DNA of 8,803 nucleotides from Campylobacteraceae bacterium (GTDB taxonomy: Bacteria; Campylobacterota; Campylobacteria; Campylobacterales; Sulfurospirillaceae), in assembly GCA_027013265.1 (NCBI GenBank), contig JALUXQ010000175.1, positions 1-8,803 on the forward strand. The letters are read 5' to 3'. Numbering within the stretch: position 1 is the first letter of the stretch; every line of letters starts with the position of its first letter. This document shows positions 5,909-8,803 of the stretch, in pieces. Position numbers and translations under genes: made by a program. The notes below the pieces were generated by a model, which saw nothing but the letters and a program-made list of their open reading frames with translations, was not told where the DNA came from and did not search any database.

Positions 5909-5934
5909 AATGAACAGAATTTACAGAGGGTATT

Positions 5935-7104
5935 ATGTCAGCAGATAAAACACTATTTATATTGAGCTCTTTTTGCATATTTGTTGGTATTATTTTTTCT
6001 CTATCATTACCCATTTATGCCAATATATACTTTAGCTACTCTCAATATCACTTTTTTATAAGACAGTTTGGCGTCGGAATGTTCTCGATTTTAGTTATGT
6101 GGGGATTATCACAACTCAATCCAGAAAAAAGCTTGACCTTTATAGGCTTTAGTATATTTTTTATCTGTCTTTTTCTTATGGGAATTATGCACTATCTACC
6201 TGATAGTTTGGTAACAAGCGCAGGAGGAGCCAAAAGATGGATAAGATTGCCTGGTTTCTCTTTTGCTCCTGTTGAGTTTTTCAAGATAGGATTTGTATAT
6301 TTTCTTGCTTGGAGTTTCGCTAGAAAACTAGATGAAAAGAAAAAATCTCTTGCCGAAGAGCTTCGCATAATACTTCCTTATGTAGCTGTTTTTATATTGG
6401 TAATTTATCTAATAGCTGTCATGCAAAATGACCTTGGACAAGTTGTTGTTCTAGCTCTCACACTAGCCGTCATGGCATTTTTTGCAGGGACAAGCAAAAG
6501 GTTATTTGCTATCTCTATTCTCTTTTCAATTGCTATTTTTTTAGTGGCAATTTTTACATCTGAACATAGAATCTTGAGGATAAAAGTGTGGTGGGCAACT
6601 ATCCAAAATATGGTTCTCTCACTCCTACCTGAGGGGCTAGCAAGCTCTTTGCGAGTTGAAAATGCGCCTGAGCCATATCAGATAACAAACTCTTTAAATG
6701 CTATAAATCACGGAGGATATTTTGGGCAAGGCATCGGTTCTGGCTCTTTTAAACTCGGTTTTTTAAGTGAAATACATACAGATTTTGTACTAGCTGGCAT
6801 CGCTGAAGAGGTTGGTTTTGTTGGTATTGTCATCATTACTCTTGCCATATTTTTAGTTATTTACAGAATTTTTAGAATCTCTAGCAAAAGTGGAGAAAAA
6901 AACAGAGTTTACTATCTTTTCTCTTTGGGAGTCGGGCTTTTGATAGTCTTTTCATTTTTGATGAATGCATATGGCGTTACCTCCTTGACTCCCATAAAAG
7001 GTATCGCAGTTCCATTTTTGAGTTATGGTGGAAGTTCTGTTTTGGCTCTTAGTGTTGGCATAGGTATGGTTTTAATGTTAAGTAAAAAGATAAAAAGACA
7101 ATGA
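5935..7104 (+). CDS. ftsW: SEDS peptidoglycan glycosyltransferase FtsW
   Basis: A 389-residue polytopic inner-membrane protein that polymerises lipid II into septal glycan strands with FtsI. Hydrophobic segments recur throughout, consistent with about ten membrane passes. Visible SEDS motifs are GGAKRWIRLPGFSFAPVEFFK (97-117; the common form has PSE where this has PVE), NDLGQ (165-169), and GGYFGQGIGSG (260-270). LSEIHTDFVLAGIAEEVG (277-294) holds the essential loop Asp, here Asp283. TPIKGIAVPFLSYGGSS (352-368) completes the set. FtsW rather than RodA is inferred from the murG neighbour and the ftsI block next door. The ATG at 5935 has AGAGGG four bases upstream. The TGA overlaps the murG ATG (7101-7104). 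Confidence 0.9.
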   Translation: MSADKTLFILSSFCIFVGIIFSLSLPIYANIYFSYSQYHFFIRQFGVGMFSILVMWGLSQLNPEKSLTFIGFSIFFICLFLMGIMHYLPDSLVTSAGGAKRWIRLPGFSFAPVEFFKIGFVYFLAWSFARKLDEKKKSLAEELRIILPYVAVFILVIYLIAVMQNDLGQVVVLALTLAVMAFFAGTSKRLFAISILFSIAIFLVAIFTSEHRILRIKVWWATIQNMVLSLLPEGLASSLRVENAPEPYQITNSLNAINHGGYFGQGIGSGSFKLGFLSEIHTDFVLAGIAEEVGFVGIVIITLAIFLVIYRIFRISSKSGEKNRVYYLFSLGVGLLIVFSFLMNAYGVTSLTPIKGIAVPFLSYGGSSVLALSVGIGMVLMLSKKIKRQ

Positions 7105-8120
7105 TTGCGATAACAGGAGGCGGAACAGGGGGACATCTCTCAATTGTAAAAGCACTAAAAAATGAGCTAAACAGTAGAGGAATAGAGCCTATATATATTG
7201 GCTCCGACAGAGGACAAGATAGAGCTTGGTTTGAAGAAGCAGAGGGTTTTTTACAAAAATATTTTCTCTCTTCGCAAGGGGTCGTAAACAAAAAGGGTAT
7301 AAAAAAACTTGTGGCATTAAAAGAGATACTAAAATCTTCTTTTATATGCAAGGATATATTTAAAAAACACAACATAACAAGCCTCATCTGTGTTGGTGGA
7401 TACTCCGCAGCACCAGCATCAATCGCTACTATTTTTAGCAAAGTAAATCTCTATATACACGAGCAAAATGCAACTATTGGGAAATTAAATAAAATTCTAA
7501 AACCCTTTGCAAAGGAGTTTTTTAGCTCTTATGAAAGCAGTAGCCCTGTAAAAGATTACCCCGTGGATAAGATATTTTTTGAAAAAAGAAGAGAGATAGA
7601 GAGGTTAAAAACTATCATTTTTCTAGGTGGCTCTCAAGGCTCAACCGCCATAAACAATTTAGCACTTGAAATTGCGAGCGAGTTAGCAAAAAGAGGTATC
7701 AAAATTATACATCAAAGTGGCAAAAATGATTTTTCAAGAATCAGAAGTTTTTATGAACAAAATGGGATAGAAGCAGATATTTTTGATTTTGATAAAAACT
7801 TAATAGACAAAATCTCACAAGCTGATTTTGCCATAAGCAGATCAGGGGCTAGTACTTTGTGGGAGCTTTGCGCACTAGGCATACCATCTCTGTTTATCCC
7901 ATATCCATACGCAGCAAGTGATCATCAGTACTTCAATGCAAAAATGCTCGCAAACAAAAATTTGGCTCTTCTAAGAAGAGAGAGTGAGATAAAAAGCAGA
8001 GATATTTTACAAGAGATAGAAAATCTAGATTTAAAAATTATCTCAAAAAATCTAAAAAATGCGATAAGTCCAAATGGAGCAGAAAAAATTATTGAATGTA
8101 TCTATCCTCGCAAAAGCTAG
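7101..8120 (+). CDS. murG: UDP-GlcNAc:lipid I GlcNAc transferase MurG
   Basis: A 339-residue GT28 glycosyltransferase that adds GlcNAc to lipid I on the inner face of the membrane, making the lipid II that FtsW uses. The N-terminal domain has GGGTGGH (6-12), GGYSAAPA (99-106) and HEQNATIGKLN (120-130). The C-terminal domain has FLGGSQG (174-180), SRSGASTLWELCALGIP (246-262) with the UDP-GlcNAc-binding Glu255, and YPYAASDHQYFNA (268-280). The first loop ends HLSI rather than the common HxxP, which I recall also in Helicobacter MurG, so it is a clade trait rather than damage. There is little Shine-Dalgarno sequence before the ATG, so translation is probably coupled to ftsW. The last 32 bases overlap the convergent ttcA gene. 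Confidence 0.95.
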   Translation: MIAITGGGTGGHLSIVKALKNELNSRGIEPIYIGSDRGQDRAWFEEAEGFLQKYFLSSQGVVNKKGIKKLVALKEILKSSFICKDIFKKHNITSLICVGGYSAAPASIATIFSKVNLYIHEQNATIGKLNKILKPFAKEFFSSYESSSPVKDYPVDKIFFEKRREIERLKTIIFLGGSQGSTAINNLALEIASELAKRGIKIIHQSGKNDFSRIRSFYEQNGIEADIFDFDKNLIDKISQADFAISRSGASTLWELCALGIPSLFIPYPYAASDHQYFNAKMLANKNLALLRRESEIKSRDILQEIENLDLKIISKNLKNAISPNGAEKIIECIYPRKS

Positions 8121-8803
8121 ATAAATTTATATTTTCAAAAGCTTTTCGCAAGGATGTAAAGAGTTCGTGATTTTCCTCCTCCATTTTCGCTAACATCTGT
8201 TTTGTTTTTGCTCTTGCTACTGGCATCTTTACATCAAACCTCATACTAGGGCATGCTTCATCTCCAACCAAAGGGATATTTGCCTCTTTGGCTTGATCTA
8301 TCAACTGTCTTTCTCGCACATGTATAAAAGGTCGGATAACCTCTAAGCCATTTTTTGCTCTGTATCTTGGTGGCATGGAACGAAGTGCACCATTGTAAGA
8401 AAAATTCATAAAAAAGCTCTCTACTGCATCATCCAAGTGATGAGCAAGAGCTAGTTTATTGAATCCATTTTCTAAAGCATAGCTATACAAAGCTCCTCTT
8501 CTCATTCTTGAAAAAAAACTGCAAAATGATGAGTTTTTTCTTATCTTCTCTTTCGCCAAATCATAAATCTTTGTATCATAAATTTCATGCTCTATGCCAT
8601 GCTCGATACAGTGTTTGTGCAAAATCTCTAAATCTTCACCCATACCGTATGCAACCGTAATGGTTTTAAACTCAAACTCAAATGGTGCTACTCTTTGCAT
8701 ATGTTTTAGCACATGTGCCAAGCAGAGTGAATCTTTGCCACCGCTAAGCCCCAAAAGTATCTTGTCATTTTCTTCTATAAGATGGTATCTGGCATTTGTT
8801 CTG
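8089..8803 (-). CDS. ttcA: TtcA-type tRNA 2-thiocytidine biosynthesis protein, 5' end outside the window
   Basis: A PP-loop ATPase that thiolates cytidine 32 of certain tRNAs in the cytoplasm. The reading frame stays open to the window edge: before the ATP-binding SGGKDS (8728-8745) the minus strand encodes RTNARYHLIEENDKILLGL. That matches the region just before the P-loop in TtcA, so the gene continues past 8803 and any start near 8754 (a TTG) would truncate it. Further motifs are SFCSFFSRMRRG (8494-8529), HHLDD (8425-8439) and ACPSM (8242-8256). The known family uses a CxxC plus a third Cys to hold an iron-sulfur cluster. Here the first pair reads C-S-F-F, so one cysteine is missing, while the third (8251-8253) is present. 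TilS is excluded by the RMRRG and MPP motifs. The stop TAA (8089-8091) lies inside the murG tail. Confidence 0.85.
   Translation of the reverse strand, partial: RTNARYHLIEENDKILLGLSGGKDSLCLAHVLKHMQRVAPFEFEFKTITVAYGMGEDLEILHKHCIEHGIEHEIYDTKIYDLAKEKIRKNSSFCSFFSRMRRGALYSYALENGFNKLALAHHLDDAVESFFMNFSYNGALRSMPPRYRAKNGLEVIRPFIHVRERQLIDQAKEANIPLVGDEACPSMRFDVKMPVARAKTKQMLAKMEEENHELFTSLRKAFENINLSSFCEDRYIQ

Noticed and set aside
5716..5910. A 64-residue plus-strand open frame across the flgB start region
   Set aside because: It covers the flgB 5' end and the divergent promoters, and has no recognisable features.
5820..6014. An upstream extension of flgB giving a 208-residue protein
   Set aside because: It would start antisense inside ftsW, add 65 residues with no FlgB similarity, and lie across the sigma54 promoter. 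The ATG at 5819 has its own GAGGA site and gives the family length.
7049..7441. A 130-residue minus-strand open frame opposite the ftsW end and murG start
   Set aside because: It lies wholly antisense to well-supported murG/ftsW motifs, resembles no known protein to me, and has no ribosome site that stands out.
8752..8754. Start of the ttcA gene at a TTG near 8754
   Set aside because: The frame continues open to the window edge and encodes recognisable TtcA sequence ahead of the P-loop, so the true start lies outside.
1..8803. CRISPR array, insertion sequence, prophage, tRNA or rRNA genes
   Set aside because: I saw no regularly spaced repeats, transposase or integrase frames, terminal inverted repeats, or tRNA-like cloverleaf sequences.

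Overview
The window looks like chromosomal DNA of a Campylobacterota (epsilonproteobacterial) organism, perhaps close to Sulfurimonas or its relatives. The evidence is low GC, dense gene packing with ATGA overlaps, the clade-typical block ftsI-fliE-flgC-flgB divergent from ftsW, a 164-residue FlgC, and a MurG beginning GGGTGGHLSI as I recall for Helicobacter MurG. Genus is inferred from remembered families, not from a search.

Layout. Bases 1-61 hold a hairpin with A and T runs, probably the terminator of a gene to the left. Bases 126-713 are a complete type II toxin-antitoxin operon of the DinJ/YafQ (RelB/RelE superfamily) type. It has a consensus sigma70 promoter whose spacer and -10 box are covered by a 19-base palindrome, the likely autoregulatory operator. 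Bases 770-2812 are a two-gene operon, an aminotransferase then an NAD-dependent sugar dehydrogenase, best read as GnnB and GnnA. Together they would make UDP-GlcNAc3N, the precursor for amide-linked lipid A. A WbpE-type or other diamino-sugar role is the alternative.

The minus-strand block from 5868 down to 2802 is flgB-flgC-fliE-ftsI: three proximal-rod/basal-body genes followed by the septal transpeptidase. A well-matched sigma54 (RpoN) promoter lies at 5855-5868, placed to serve a short leader before flgB. Divergent from it, ftsW and murG (5935-8120) encode the septal SEDS glycosyltransferase and the lipid II synthase. The FtsW/FtsI partner enzymes are therefore split across a 115-base divergent control region, and FtsI sits downstream of flagellar genes. 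At the right edge a TtcA-type tRNA 2-thiocytidine synthetase gene runs in on the minus strand. It is cut at its 5' end by the window, and its tail overlaps the end of murG.

Most of this is ordinary core genome. I do not see an undescribed system. The points most worth a second look are the sigma54 link between the flagellar rod and cell division, the palindrome-covered toxin-antitoxin promoter, the lipid A sugar pair, and a TtcA that lacks one of the expected cluster cysteines. There is no gene-free stretch longer than 300 bases.
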